A stretch of 64,000 nucleotides of DNA from Moraxella osloensis (GCF_009867135.1 NZ_CP047226.1:1302001-1366000), one strand, 5' to 3'; shown: positions 17,185-27,560, counted from the stretch's first letter. A program made the numbers and translations. The notes: generated by a model not told the origin, from the sequence alone.

Positions 17185-18333
17185 CTATTTTGCCGCAGGT
17201 GCCGATGCTATGGTGCTCGTTGGGCTGGCTAGTTGATCAAAGACACCCCCATCTTTGAAGTATTTGGTCATGATATCCGTCCAGCTACCGAATTCGGCAT
17301 TGGGACTAAAAGTGGTAAGCGCGGGTAATTTATCTTGATTTTTAGCCAGTACCGCCGCGTCACTTGGGCGCAGGTATAAATCTGCCGCCAATTGCTGGGC
17401 AGGCTCGCTCCATAAATAATCAAGATACGCTTTCGCTGCGTCGTTGGTGCCTTTTTTATCAGTCACTGATTTGACAATCGCCACGGGGTTTTCTGCTGAT
17501 ATGGTGTAGCTTGGATAGACAATTTGCACATCGCCTTTCCCAAACTGTTTAACCGCGAGATTGGCTTCATTTTCAAAGGTGACTAATACATCGCCAATTT
17601 GACGTTGTAAGAACGTGGTAGTCGCCGCACGCCCACCATTTTCATACACCGGCACGTTTTTGAGCAACTCTTTGACAAAGTTTTTGGTTTTGCTTTCATC
17701 TTTATTAAAACTATGTAAGCCGTAGCCATACGCGCCTAAGAAGGCATAACGACCATTACCCGTAGTTTTTGGGTTGGCAAGTACGATTTGTACGCCTGGT
17801 TTTGCCAAATCAGACCAGTCTTTGATTTGTTTTGGGTTGTCTTTACGCACCAAAAACACGATGGCACTGGTATAGGGTACTGCTTTGTTTGGGAATTGGC
17901 TTTGCCAATCTTGTGCCACCAAGCCTTTTTTCACCAACAGCTCTACATCTGAGCCTTGGTTCATACTCACTACGTCCGCTTGTAGACCGTTGGCAACTGC
18001 GAGCGCTTGTTTGCTAGAGCCGCCATGCGATTGCTGGATATCGATGGTTTTGCCGCTATTTTTGGTTTCATAGTCTTTGATAAACAGGGGATTGTAGCTT
18101 TTATAAAAGTCACGCGCGACGTCATAGGAGACATTGAGCAGTTTGATACCGCCTTTATCGCTCGCACCTGTATTTGATTGCGTAGCGGCTTGACCTGAAG
18201 CGGCTTGTTGGTTTTGCTGGGTGGGCGCACGTGAACAGCCCGCCAGGCTCACGCCTAATAACGCTATACTTGATAGCACGGCTACGGTTTTGTGTTGAAC
18301 CTTAGTTTTTTTTTGAAAATTAACAGTCATCAT
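17185..18333 (-). CDS. sbp: Sulfate-binding lipoprotein (Sbp/CysP family)
   Basis: About 382 residues. A signal sequence ends in the lipobox SLAGC, so the protein is probably lipid-anchored on the outer face of the inner membrane. A Gln/Thr/Gly-rich linker follows, then the Sbp fold with NVSYDVARDFYKSYNP, SHGGSSKQALAVANG and ANPKTTGNGRYAFLGAYGYG, which form the sulfate pocket in the family. I prefer the ATG at 18333 over the GTG at 18339 because GAGGGG sits six bases before it. It would be the first gene of sbp-cysT-cysW-cysA. A terminator, and now an IS605-type element, separate it from cysT. Confidence 0.93.
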   Translation of the reverse strand: MMTVNFQKKTKVQHKTVAVLSSIALLGVSLAGCSRAPTQQNQQAASGQAATQSNTGASDKGGIKLLNVSYDVARDFYKSYNPLFIKDYETKNSGKTIDIQQSHGGSSKQALAVANGLQADVVSMNQGSDVELLVKKGLVAQDWQSQFPNKAVPYTSAIVFLVRKDNPKQIKDWSDLAKPGVQIVLANPKTTGNGRYAFLGAYGYGLHSFNKDESKTKNFVKELLKNVPVYENGGRAATTTFLQRQIGDVLVTFENEANLAVKQFGKGDVQIVYPSYTISAENPVAIVKSVTDKKGTNDAAKAYLDYLWSEPAQQLAADLYLRPSDAAVLAKNQDKLPALTTFSPNAEFGSWTDIMTKYFKDGGVFDQLASPTSTIASAPAAK

Positions 18334-18347
18334 GGTCACCCCTCATC

Positions 18348-18375
18348 TCAATCTATAAAAATCAATCTATAAAAA
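18348..18375. repeat. 14-bp perfect tandem duplication in the sbp leader
   Basis: TCAATCTATAAAAA occurs twice without a gap, directly upstream of the sbp ribosome binding site. Confidence 0.95.
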
Positions 18376-18600
18376 TTTAAATTCATTCTATTTTATAAAA
18401 AATCATCGTCAATCAAAAACAATATTATTCCTTATCCATATTCCACTTCTGAATATTACATCATAAAGTATAATGTAATAGTTAACATTAAGGGTTTAAC
18501 AGGCTGAATCAAACCTGAATCACACCTAAATCACAAATGTCACGTTGTCAGCTTTATCATTTTCGCCTACAATTTTATTTTTAATTATCAAGAATTCTCC

Positions 18601-20148
18601 ATGGCAAAAGCTTCCAAAACCGTTATCAAATCAATTGAAGCGCAGCTCGCACGACTGGATTTGCAAACCACCTCATTAAATCAGGCTGATGACGTATTTT
18701 TGGCGCTGCTTGACGATAGTGAGCCTGATAATAAAGCAACTGCAAAGCGTGGCAGTGTTGATAACTTAAACGATTATGACTTTAGCGAACAATTAGCCAT
18801 TCAAGATCGTGATAGCCAACTGCAACAGGCGTTAAGCGATACGGTATTGTCACTGAGCGATTATCTATCCGCTGTACAGTTGGTGATTGGTGAAACGTTT
18901 GCCCATACCGTTTGGGTAAAAGCTGAAATCCGTAGTCTGTCAGCCAAAGGCGGTCACTATTATTTTGAATTGGCGGATAAAGATATTGATGGCAAAGTCA
19001 CCGCCAGCTGCCGCGGCACGCTATGGCGCGGTCAAGCAGCCAAAGTACTGTCAAAGTTTGAAAAAAACACTGGCATGAGCCTTGAGCGAGGCTTGAATGT
19101 ATTGCTCAAAGTCTCAGCCACGTTCCATGCCCAATATGGCTTTTCGTTAAACATCGTCGATATCGACCCCACTTACACATTAGGCGATTTGGCAAAGCAA
19201 TACCAAATGATTTTAACCAGACTGCATGAAGAAGGGCTGCTCGATCTCAATCAATCGCTCCCGATGCCGTTTGATATTGAGCATGTGCTGGTCATCGCCC
19301 CTGAAAAAGCCGCAGGGCTGGGCGATTTTCGCGCGGATGCCGATAGGCTTGCCAGCACAGGGGCTTGTATTTTTCATTATGAGCACGCCACTTTTCAAGG
19401 CAATCATGCCCCTGAAGACATCCGCCAAGCCATCATTAAAGGCATGAAAAATCTGAGCAAGCAGCATATTACCGCAGATTTGATAGTGATTATCCGAGGT
19501 GGTGGCGCGGTGGGTGATCTGGCCTATCTCAATGATTATGAACTTGCCGCGCTGGTGGCGGAGCAGCCGATACCGGTATGGGTCGGCATTGGGCATGAGC
19601 GCGACCGTGTCATGCTAGATGAAGTCGCTCATCAAAGTTTTGATACCCCATCGAAGGTTATCGCAGGTATTCGCCATCATTTGCTCACTATTACCCAGGG
19701 TGCCAAACAACATTTTTTGACCATAGAGCAAATTGCTAAATCTAGCATCTTGCAGGCACGCCGTGATAGCGAACAACAACTTGCCAAGATACAATCGGCC
19801 GCTCAGCGACAATTATCTGCCGCTAAACTTGCCATGGACAACCAATTTGTACAGATTCGCCAACTTGCCTATCAGCAAATCACTACCGCTCGTCAATCAA
19901 CCGATCGAATGCGTGAGATGACATTGTTGCAGCACCCGTCAACTGTATTAACCCGTGGCTATGCGATTATCAGAACCTCGCAGCCTGCATCAAAAGACTT
20001 AGTATCAAAGGGCTTAGCCTCAAATGATTTAGCATCCAATACGGTGATGACTTCGATTGCTCAAGCTGAGCCCAATTCAACCATAACCATTGAACTACAA
20101 GATGGCTATCTACAAGCCACCGTCAATGCCAAACAATCAAAAAACTGA
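18601..20148 (+). CDS. xseA: Exodeoxyribonuclease VII large subunit
   Basis: 515 residues, somewhat longer than E. coli XseA because of an acidic N-terminal extension of about 70 residues. An OB-fold (about residues 80-185; SAVQLVIGETFAHTVWVKAEI) precedes the catalytic domain with LVIAPEKAAGLGDF, LIVIIRGGGAVGDLAYLND and PVWVGIGHERDRVMLDEVAH. A long helical, Gln-rich region follows. With XseB it degrades single-stranded DNA in both directions. xseB starts 23 bases after its stop, so the two form one unit. Confidence 0.95.
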   Translation: MAKASKTVIKSIEAQLARLDLQTTSLNQADDVFLALLDDSEPDNKATAKRGSVDNLNDYDFSEQLAIQDRDSQLQQALSDTVLSLSDYLSAVQLVIGETFAHTVWVKAEIRSLSAKGGHYYFELADKDIDGKVTASCRGTLWRGQAAKVLSKFEKNTGMSLERGLNVLLKVSATFHAQYGFSLNIVDIDPTYTLGDLAKQYQMILTRLHEEGLLDLNQSLPMPFDIEHVLVIAPEKAAGLGDFRADADRLASTGACIFHYEHATFQGNHAPEDIRQAIIKGMKNLSKQHITADLIVIIRGGGAVGDLAYLNDYELAALVAEQPIPVWVGIGHERDRVMLDEVAHQSFDTPSKVIAGIRHHLLTITQGAKQHFLTIEQIAKSSILQARRDSEQQLAKIQSAAQRQLSAAKLAMDNQFVQIRQLAYQQITTARQSTDRMREMTLLQHPSTVLTRGYAIIRTSQPASKDLVSKGLASNDLASNTVMTSIAQAEPNSTITIELQDGYLQATVNAKQSKN

Positions 20149-20171
20149 CCTATCAATCAACAGGAACAACC

Positions 20172-20366
20172 ATGACCCAGCCAACCGATTTTAAAAGCGC
20201 CTATGAGGTGTTAAAAACAAATGCACAGCTCTTGCAAAATAGCCAAGAGCCCAACATCGATGCGCTGATGACTATTGTAGCGCAGTCAATTGACGCCTAT
20301 AAAGTATGCCAAGCGCGGATTGATGCCGTTGAAGCCTCGCTGAATCAAGCGTTTGAAACAGACTAA
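20172..20366 (+). CDS. xseB: Exodeoxyribonuclease VII small subunit
   Basis: 64 residues, the usual size. FKSAYEVLKTNAQLL and VAQSIDAYKVCQARIDAVEASLNQ show the two-helix hairpin of XseB. Ribosome binding site AGGAAC upstream. It binds XseA and is needed for an active complex. Its stop codon abuts the inverted repeat of a MITE-like element. Confidence 0.92.
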   Translation: MTQPTDFKSAYEVLKTNAQLLQNSQEPNIDALMTIVAQSIDAYKVCQARIDAVEASLNQAFETD

Positions 20367-20484
20367 TACCAAACCCAATAGTTAAAGTCTTGCTTGTGTA
20401 GGACGCATACGATGCACCGCTGGCTATATCTCGCCAAAAATGGTGCGTAAAACGCACCTTATTATATTTTTTGGGTTTGGTATA
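20366..20484. repeat. MITE-like element with 13-bp terminal inverted repeats
   Basis: ATACCAAACCCAA at 20367-20379 and its exact complement TTGGGTTTGGTAT at 20471-20483 bound about 118 bp of non-coding DNA. A perfect inner hairpin, GGTGCGT/ACGCACC, lies at 20442-20458. It carries no gene. It starts at the xseB stop codon and precedes the kup terminator. Confidence 0.7.
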
Positions 20485-20503
20485 AGTTTTAATAAAGCAG
20501 AAT

Positions 20504-20537
20504 AAAAAAGCCACTATCAAAGGATAATGGCTTTTTT
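20504..20537 (-). terminator. kup intrinsic terminator
   Basis: AAAAAAGCCA and TGGCTTTTTT enclose a partly paired loop (CTATC/GGATAA). The T run lies on both strands. Confidence 0.75.
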
Positions 20538-20548
20538 ATGTTGGGCAT

Positions 20549-22597
20549 TTAAATTTCTACTTTGGCACCCATTTCTACCACATTGTTGCTAGGAAGTTTT
20601 AGAAACTCAGCCGCGGTGCCGGCATTACGGTGCATATGGGCAAACAATTTTTCACGCCATAACGCCATACCTTTGATGCTTTCAGATGCCACCACTGCCT
20701 CATGGGATAAGAAATAACTGACCTTGGCAGGGTCGAAATCAAAGTTAAATTGCTGAATGTGTTTGAGCGAATCTGGCACATCAGGGTCATTTTTAAAGCC
20801 AAAATTGAGTACCACCTTCCAGCAATTGTGTCCCAAATAGGTCACTTCACTGCGCTTGCTGAGACCCACCCAAGGGGTTTCTAAGGTATTAACGGTGACA
20901 AAGATATTGTACTCATGCAAGCATTTATTGTGCTTTAAGTTTTGTTTCAACGCCACGGGTACGATATCGACTTCAGAGACCATAAATACGGCAATGCCTT
21001 TGATTTTTTTGATATTTTCAAACAGCACTTGACAGCGCTGATTGATTAAGATTTTCTCTTGCAGTAACGCTTGCTGATTTTTCAGCTCTTGGATATTCTC
21101 AAGCGGCGCGTTTTCAATATCTTGGGTCAGCTTTTCTAATTTGCCTTGCGTCGACTCCAAGGCTATTTGTAAGCGTTTATTGGTAAAACTGCCAAACAAG
21201 TCATCCAAGAAATTTTTTAAGTTAATTTGTCTTGTGGTATGGGCAATTCTCACCAAATTACGCCCATCTCGCCAAGTCATCATGAGCACAAACATGACGC
21301 CCCCTAACAACAATGGGAACCAGCCGCCTTTGAACAGTTTAAGCAGATTTGACGCCCAAAACAAGAAATCCACCACAAAGAACAATGAGGTCGCGGCAAT
21401 ACACAGTAGCAAAGGATATTTCCACGCATAGCGAATCACAAAGAAGGTCAATATCGTGGTAATCAGCATATCCGTACAAACCGCTATACCATAAGCGGCC
21501 GCTAACGCACCCGATGATTTAAACATCACCACAGCAAACGCAATCGCAATAAACAAGCCCCAGTTAATAGCTGGAATATAGACCTGACCCACTTCTTTGA
21601 CATTGGTATACACAATACGCATACGCGGTAAAAAGCCAAGTTGCACCGCTTGTTTGGTGATACTAAACGCCCCAGAAATAAGCGCTTGTGACGCAATCAC
21701 TGTCGCTAAAGTTGCCATCACCACCATCGGGATACGCATGGCATCTGGAATCATCAAAAAGAAGGGATTGGATTTGCCCTCAGGGTTTGCCAGTAAAAAT
21801 GCGCCTTGACCAAAATAATTGAGCAGCAAGGCGGGCATGACAATGGAAAACCAAGCGATACGAATCGGTTTTTTGCCAAAATGCCCCATATCGGCATACA
21901 AGGCTTCACCGCCTGTCACGCACAACACAACTGCCCCCAAGATGATAAAGGCGAGTGTCGGATTGGCCATCACAAACTGATAAGCATAGATGGGATTGAT
22001 GGCTTGCAAGATTTCGACATTGTGCTGGATATGATAAACCCCAATGCCAGCAATCAACAAAAACCACAGCACCATCACAGGTCCAAACAGCTTGCCGATA
22101 CCTTTGGTACCAAATTTTTGCACAAAAAATAACAGGAATAAAATGGTAAGCGTGGCAGGAATTACCACACTATGCAGCCGTGGCGATACCACCGTCAAAC
22201 CTTCTACTGCCGATAGCACCGAGATGGATGGGGTAATAACCCCATCGCCATAAAACAAGCAGGTACCAAATATTCCCATGGTCATGATGATTGCGTGCAA
22301 TTTTGGGCGATGTTTCACCGCGCTTGCTGCCAAGGCTAGCATCGCAATCAGACCGCCTTCCCCTTTATTGTCGGCACGTAGCACCAACGAGATGTACTTG
22401 AGACTGACGATGATGGTAATCGTCCATACAAATAACGACAGCACCCCATAGATATTGGCAACGTTAAAGGCGACATGACCAGAATTAAAAACTTCTTTTA
22501 CTGAATACAGTACACTGGTACCGATATCGCCATAAACGACCCCGATTGCCCCTAATGTCAGTGCAGGAACCGAGCTTTTAGCATGTGCTTTACTCAT
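20549..22597 (-). CDS. kup: Kup/HAK-type potassium uptake protein
   Basis: 682 residues. About 12 membrane segments occupy residues 10-430, followed by a cytoplasmic C-terminal domain. Early signatures are [22 protein letters not shown] and [24 protein letters not shown]. Kup proteins take up potassium, driven by protons, and support growth at low pH or low potassium. Between residues 450 and 520 there is a charged, Gln-rich helical stretch ([20 protein letters not shown]) that looks like a coiled coil. Monocistronic with its own terminator. Confidence 0.95.
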   Translation of the reverse strand: MSKAHAKSSVPALTLGAIGVVYGDIGTSVLYSVKEVFNSGHVAFNVANIYGVLSLFVWTITIIVSLKYISLVLRADNKGEGGLIAMLALAASAVKHRPKLHAIIMTMGIFGTCLFYGDGVITPSISVLSAVEGLTVVSPRLHSVVIPATLTILFLLFFVQKFGTKGIGKLFGPVMVLWFLLIAGIGVYHIQHNVEILQAINPIYAYQFVMANPTLAFIILGAVVLCVTGGEALYADMGHFGKKPIRIAWFSIVMPALLLNYFGQGAFLLANPEGKSNPFFLMIPDAMRIPMVVMATLATVIASQALISGAFSITKQAVQLGFLPRMRIVYTNVKEVGQVYIPAINWGLFIAIAFAVVMFKSSGALAAAYGIAVCTDMLITTILTFFVIRYAWKYPLLLCIAATSLFFVVDFLFWASNLLKLFKGGWFPLLLGGVMFVLMMTWRDGRNLVRIAHTTRQINLKNFLDDLFGSFTNKRLQIALESTQGKLEKLTQDIENAPLENIQELKNQQALLQEKILINQRCQVLFENIKKIKGIAVFMVSEVDIVPVALKQNLKHNKCLHEYNIFVTVNTLETPWVGLSKRSEVTYLGHNCWKVVLNFGFKNDPDVPDSLKHIQQFNFDFDPAKVSYFLSHEAVVASESIKGMALWREKLFAHMHRNAGTAAEFLKLPSNNVVEMGAKVEI

Positions 22598-22750
22598 AAA
22601 TTAACGACGCAATTTGATAAGATGGATTATTATAAGTCGAATTATAAAATTGCGGTTAAATTATATTTTGTAACCAAAGTTATCTATGTACTTGACGATA
22701 GTAACATTTTATCAGCGTTAATTTGAGCGCAGTAGCTTAAACCCTTATTT

Positions 22751-23410
22751 TTAATGGTGAAACGGCGGTTTGGCAAGCCAAATCATACCAATCAATAATA
22801 AGAACACCAAGCCAAATACATAAAAGACCTCATTAGAGCCAATAATCAGCGCCTGTTGGTTAATATTTTGGTTGATGAGTGCCAGCGTTTGCTCATAACT
22901 CATGCCAGACGCTTGCAGGCTGTTTGACCACGCATCAAAATTGGAATTTTGGGTGATACTTTCAGTCAAATAAGTATGCGCATGATTGCTGCGTCTTTCC
23001 CACACTGTCATTACCATTGAAGCGCCAATCCCGCCCGCTAAGGTTCTCACAAAGGTAAAAATTCCCGTCGCTGCCGCCATTTTATCATGCGAAATATTGG
23101 AGAGCGCAATGGTGGTTAGTGGCATAAAAAACATGGCAGTACCCAGTCCTTGAATAAACTGCGGCCAAAACACATCCCAAAACGTCATCTGCGGATTAAA
23201 ATCACTGCGCCATACGAAGGTGGCACAATAAATTAAAAAACTTAACGTCACCAAGATGCGCATATCGATGTTTCGCGCGTATTTACCGATCAAGGGCGTC
23301 AACAACACTGGGAAAATACCAATCGGTGCCGCTGCCAACCCTGCCCAAACCGCGGTATAGCCCATGGTCTGCTGCAGCATGACGGGCAGTAGCACAATGG
23401 CGCCCATATA
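22751..23410 (-). pseudogene. emrB: emrB 3' part (C-terminal half), cut off by IS630-type insertion
   Basis: C-terminal portion of a DHA2-family major facilitator drug exporter. The true emrB sequence resumes at LYMGAIVLLPVMLQQTMGY; the few residues before it (MFIIIQDL) come from the IS end. It continues to a normal stop with the last membrane segments. The 5' part is at 24391-25310. The two halves are otherwise intact, so precise loss of the IS plus one target copy would restore the reading frame. Confidence 0.93.
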
Positions 23411-24390
23411 TAGTAAATCCTGTATTATAATGAACACAACTTAAACTTTCATAGATAGCACCATGCCAAACCTATACGACCAAGACTTACGCAAACGCAC
23501 CATAGCCTACTGGCAAGAAACAAATAACAAAAGCAAAACAGCGAGAATATTCGGCATCTGTCGCAACACGCTTAACAGTTGGATAGCCTTGTACCAGGAC
23601 CAAGGCAATACCGAACCTAAGAAAGCACAACCAACGGGTGTAAAACACATCATAACTGACCTTGATAGTTTTGAACGATATGTCAAAGCTAAACAATTTG
23701 ACACCGCTAAACAGCTACGGGAACAATATTTAAAAGACCATCCCGATGTCAGTATATCCTACAATGCGTTTGTCGATACCCTACATCGTATCAACTGGAC
23801 ATTTAAAAAAAGACCTTCACCTACAAAGAATCAGACCCCGTAAAACAGCAAGGTTTTAGCGTATGTTTAGCTATCATGGCTTTTTGGTTTGGTCTGACCA
23901 ACATCCTATTTATGGATGAAACAGGCTTTTACCAAAGACAAAGCTATCATCGTAGCTGGTCACCGGTTGGCACACCTTGCTATGCTAAAATGGATGCCAA
24001 TAAAGGCAAACGCTTAAATCTTATTGGTGCAATGAGTATGGCTGAATTTAAACTGATTGCACCTGTGACCTTTGAAGGTGGGTGTAAGCGTGATACGGTA
24101 GAAAATTGGCTTCACACGCTTGGTCAATCTTTGCCTAAAGATGAACTCGACAGCTACCCACAGCGTTTTTTAATCATGGATAATGCGCGCTTTCATCGGG
24201 GTGGTGATTTAAAACAGATTGCCGAAAAATACAACTTAACGTTACTGTACTTACCACCTTATTCTCCTGAGTTAAATCCTGTGGAGAATAAGTGGGCAGT
24301 GGTTAAGCAAAAGGTAAAACTCTCGATTAATGACTTCGATTCGCTTCATGATTGTGTTAAATACTGTTCAGTTTAATTTAGGGTTTACTA
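23411..24390 (+). mobile_element. IS630-family insertion sequence (980 bp) inside emrB
   Basis: Imperfect terminal inverted repeats: the left end TAGTAAATCCTGTATTATAA matches the complement of the right end (TAGTAAACCCTAAATTAAAC) over about 27 bp. With TA duplicated (23409-23410 and 24391-24392), excision regenerates the emrB codons for LLYMGAI, fitting the TA target of IS630/Tc1-type elements. The local TATATA run makes the exact ends ambiguous by a few bases. Confidence 0.9.
23463..24376 (+). CDS. IS630-family DDE transposase, probably made by -1 frameshifting
   Basis: Two overlapping frames. The first (23463-23843) holds the DNA-binding helix-turn-helix part (ARIFGICRNTLNSWIAL). The second, one base back, runs to 24376 and holds the catalytic part: Asp in LFMDETGFY, Asp in FLIMDNARFH and Glu in YSPELNPVENKW, the DDE triad. 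The frames overlap at a seven-A run (23805-23811). A slip from AAA-AAA by -1 there continues as KKKTFTYKESDPVKQQGF, exactly what IS630 transposases show at this point. The full product would be about 304 residues. Whether this is programmed frameshifting or a mutation cannot be told from one copy, but the slippery site favours the former. Confidence 0.88.
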
Positions 24391-25310
24391 TATAGCAAAA
24401 ATGCCAAGCTAATCACCAATGTGCCAATGGTAAAATTGCGGTCTTGAAAAATCGACAAATCAATAATCGGATGTTCCTCACCGCGCTCCCAAATTATCAA
24501 ATAACTCAAACATAAAACGCTAATGACGGCTAAAGCAATGATTTCAGGGGAAGCAAACCAATCGAGCTCACGCCCACGATCCAAGAAAAACTGCAGTGCA
24601 CCTATCCCAATAATCATCAAAATAAGCCCTACTTTATCAATATCGGTCTTGATGACAGGCGTTTCGCGGTTTTTAAGTTGTTGCCATGCCAAAATGATGG
24701 CGACAATGCCAATCGGAATATTGATAAAAAATATCCAGCCCCAGTGATAATTATCGCAGATATAGCCACCCAAAATCGGACCTAATATCGGCGCGGTGAC
24801 CACCACCATAGCAAATAATCCAAGCGCCATCGCCCGTTTTTCAAGCGCAAAAGACTGTAATAATAGACTTTGTGCCAGTGGAATCATCGGGCCTGCCACT
24901 GCACCTTGCGCCACCCTGGCAATAATCAGCATCGTCAAACTATGTGACACCCCACATAGCCATGAACAAAACACAAATAAACTTGCCGATACCAAAAACA
25001 CTTTGACCGAGCCATATTGACGAGCCAACCACCCTGTGAGGGGAATAGATATCGCGTTGGAAACAGCAAACATGGTAATCACCCATGTACCTTGCGAGGT
25101 CGCCGCACCCAAATCCCCTGCAATGGTCGGCAATGCCACATTGGCAATGGTCGAATCAAGCACCATCATAAACACCGCCATCGATAGCGCAAATGTTACA
25201 ATCGCAAGCGGCATCCCTGATAAAGGCGCGGGTTGATTTAGCTGACTACGGGCTTTACTATCAGCCGCTGGCTGCTCGGTATCCATAGTGGGTGAAATTG
25301 CTTCCGCCAT
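24391..25310 (-). pseudogene. emrB: emrB 5' part (N-terminal portion), cut off by IS630-type insertion
   Basis: First ~307 residues of an EmrB-type 14-segment exporter. Signatures are VLDSTIANVALPTIAGDLG (motif D1-like), GWLARQYGSVKVFLVSA (motif A) and AMVVVTAPILGPILGGYI (motif C of antiporters). The frame runs into the IS and stops three codons later (SKP). It starts eight bases after emrA, so emrAB was an operon. The truncated product lacks the last membrane segments and is probably inactive, so the pump is likely lost in this strain. Confidence 0.93.
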
Positions 25311-25318
25311 CTTTCACC

Positions 25319-26620
25319 TCATGATTGGTTTTGCTGGATGATTTGTTGGATAATTTTAGTCGCACCTGACATATCGACTTGCGGCTGCAGCTGGGCAACC
25401 GGTTTGTTGCTAGCGGTCGCGGTAGCCACCTGCGGTTTGCCTTGTTGGTCTCGGCTATCAAGTTCAGCATGCATACTCAGTCCCACGCGTAGCGGATGCT
25501 GTTGTAATTCTTTGCTATCGAGTGCAATTCGTACAGGCAGACGCTGGGTGACTTTAATCCAGTTCCCTGTGGCGTTTTGGGCAGGCAAAACCGAGAACGC
25601 ACTGCCCGTCCCTGCTGATAAGCCAATCACTTTGCCATGATAAACAACCTCTTTACCATAGATATCTGATGTTAAATTCACCGCTTGACCTAGATGAATG
25701 TCTTTAATTTGGCTTTCTTTAAAATTGGCATCGACCCACAAATCATGTAGCGGCACAATCACCATCAAAGGCGTGCCTGCGCTGATTTTTTGACCCAATT
25801 GCACACCACGTTTGGCAATTTGCCCATCGATGGGTGCTATGATTTGGGTACGGTTGAGATTGAGCCAAGCGGTTTGGATATTCGCCATCGCGGTTTGCAC
25901 CGCAGGTTGTGATAGCACATCATTTTTACCCAAATTGGCGATGGTCACATTGCGCTGCGCTTGGGCAGTCACAACGGCAGAGCGAGCGGTGGCTTGCTTG
26001 GCAACTGCCGCATCGAGCTGGGCTTGGGCTTTTTTGACAGTGTCGGCAGCATGCTGGACTTCTTCTTGCGATACCGCTTGACTTGCCATCAAAGCGGCGC
26101 GGCGTTGATAGTCAGATTGTGCGGCAAGCAGCGTAATTTTTGCCGATTCAATTTGTGATTGTACTTCATTCATCGCAGTTTGCGCTTGCGAGATATTGAC
26201 ATCAGCTTGTTGGATGGTTGCGGTTTGGGTTTTATACTGTCTGATTGCTGTACGCAATTGTGCCTTGGCGGTTTCAAGGGCTAAGCCATTATCCGCTTGG
26301 TCTAACGTCACCAAAGTTTGCCCGGCTTTGACCATATCCGTGTCATTGACCCCAATTGCTGTCACCGTCCCCGATATTTGCGCGTTGATTTGTACTTGGT
26401 TGCCGCTCACATAGGCGTCTTCAGTACTGACTTGATAGCGCCATTGGGTAATGTATAACCATAACGTCACCGCAGCAATGGCTAAAACAATCAAGGTAAA
26501 TACCAATAGGTTTTTTTTACGTTTGGATTTGGCAGGGAGTTGGGTTGTGCTATGCGTAGGTGCGGGTGTCGGTGCTGTTTCGGGACTATCATCAACCCCA
26601 GTCGGCATGGTTTCAGCCAT
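25319..26620 (-). CDS. emrA: EmrA/HlyD-type membrane fusion protein
   Basis: About 433 residues. One N-terminal membrane segment (LLVFTLIVLAIAAVTLWLYI) is followed by a biotinyl-lipoyl-like domain (VSGNQVQINAQISGTVTAI), a long Ala/Gln-rich coiled-coil hairpin (about residues 110-230) and a beta-barrel part (PIDGQIAKRGVQLGQKIS). It bridges EmrB in the inner membrane to an outer-membrane channel for drug efflux. I chose the ATG at 26620 because AAGGA precedes it; the frame opens at a TTG at 26653. It is intact although its partner emrB is broken. Divergent from a TetR-type regulator. Confidence 0.92.
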   Translation of the reverse strand: MAETMPTGVDDSPETAPTPAPTHSTTQLPAKSKRKKNLLVFTLIVLAIAAVTLWLYITQWRYQVSTEDAYVSGNQVQINAQISGTVTAIGVNDTDMVKAGQTLVTLDQADNGLALETAKAQLRTAIRQYKTQTATIQQADVNISQAQTAMNEVQSQIESAKITLLAAQSDYQRRAALMASQAVSQEEVQHAADTVKKAQAQLDAAVAKQATARSAVVTAQAQRNVTIANLGKNDVLSQPAVQTAMANIQTAWLNLNRTQIIAPIDGQIAKRGVQLGQKISAGTPLMVIVPLHDLWVDANFKESQIKDIHLGQAVNLTSDIYGKEVVYHGKVIGLSAGTGSAFSVLPAQNATGNWIKVTQRLPVRIALDSKELQQHPLRVGLSMHAELDSRDQQGKPQVATATASNKPVAQLQPQVDMSGATKIIQQIIQQNQS

Positions 26621-26661
26621 TTTTTCGTCCTTATCGCTAAACTTGAGTGGCAAAATCTAAA

Positions 26662-26687
26662 AAATCCGACGGTTGACAGACGGATTT
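26662..26687. promoter_or_regulatory. Inverted repeat upstream of emrA
   Basis: AAATCCG and CGGATTT are separated by 12 bases. They lie about 40 bases before the emrA start, in the region divergent from the TetR-type gene. It could be the repressor's operator or an mRNA hairpin. Confidence 0.35.
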
Positions 26688-26915
26688 ATGCTAGAAAATA
26701 GCTCGATTATGTAATTTAATATGCTTAATGGGTGGCAATATAAAACTATCCTAAACAGCCTTCAAGCATCAAATAAAACATAAATGTTGCATAAGGATAC
26801 AGTTAGGTAGATAATGTTGTTTATTGTAAAAATTTTGCGCGATTCGTGCGATTGCTAAAATTTAAAGGCTAAGACATAAAGCGTAAGATGAAGAGCGTAA
26901 GGATACCAAAAAGCG

Positions 26916-27473
26916 ATGAACGAAAATGATTTACGGGTCATTAAGACTGAACAACATATCGAGCAAGCTTTCCTCGCATTACTTCAGCAGAAACCTTACC
27001 GCGCCATCACGGTCCAAGATATTTTAGATACTGCGGCGATTAATCGCTCAACCTTTTATCGTCATTACGCCAGTAAAGAGGCTCTTGCAGAGAAGATGGT
27101 GAGTAATTTTCGCCAAGTGTATGAGAAGTTTTTAACTGAACGCTTTAGTGTCGCCAGTCAAGAAAATTTACTGATGTGTTTGGAACAATTTTGGGCGTTT
27201 ATTCACGCGCAAAAACAACGCATACTGGCTTTTTGGCAAATCAAAACCCCCAATATTCATTTATATGATGACATGTATGCGTTAATCAAACAAAATTATA
27301 TTGAGCATGCCAAGCGTCATGGACGCCCAGGCGACTTGGAGTTTCAAGGGCATACCTATGCAGGGATTATATTAAATAATTTAAGTTACTGCCTGCAGCA
27401 AGACCACCAAATGTCACTCGATGATATTCGTAGCAATATACAGCTGATGATGCAGACAGTGTCTATACAGTAG
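26916..27473 (+). CDS. TetR/AcrR family regulator
   Basis: 185 residues. The N-terminal helix-turn-helix is clear: YRAITVQDILDTAAINRSTFYRHYASKEAL (about residues 28-57). The C-terminal ligand domain is all-helical and not specific enough to name a ligand. It is divergent from emrAB with a 295-base gap. By analogy with many drug pumps it probably represses emrAB and its own gene until a substrate binds. With emrB broken, regulation may now have little effect. Confidence 0.9.
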   Translation: MNENDLRVIKTEQHIEQAFLALLQQKPYRAITVQDILDTAAINRSTFYRHYASKEALAEKMVSNFRQVYEKFLTERFSVASQENLLMCLEQFWAFIHAQKQRILAFWQIKTPNIHLYDDMYALIKQNYIEHAKRHGRPGDLEFQGHTYAGIILNNLSYCLQQDHQMSLDDIRSNIQLMMQTVSIQ

Positions 27474-27560
27474 TCTTTCATGGCAATAATCTGTCATTGC
27501 CATAATCTGCCATAACCTCAATGTCCTCATTAAAGATGAGTTAAAGCGCGGTTAAAAAAT

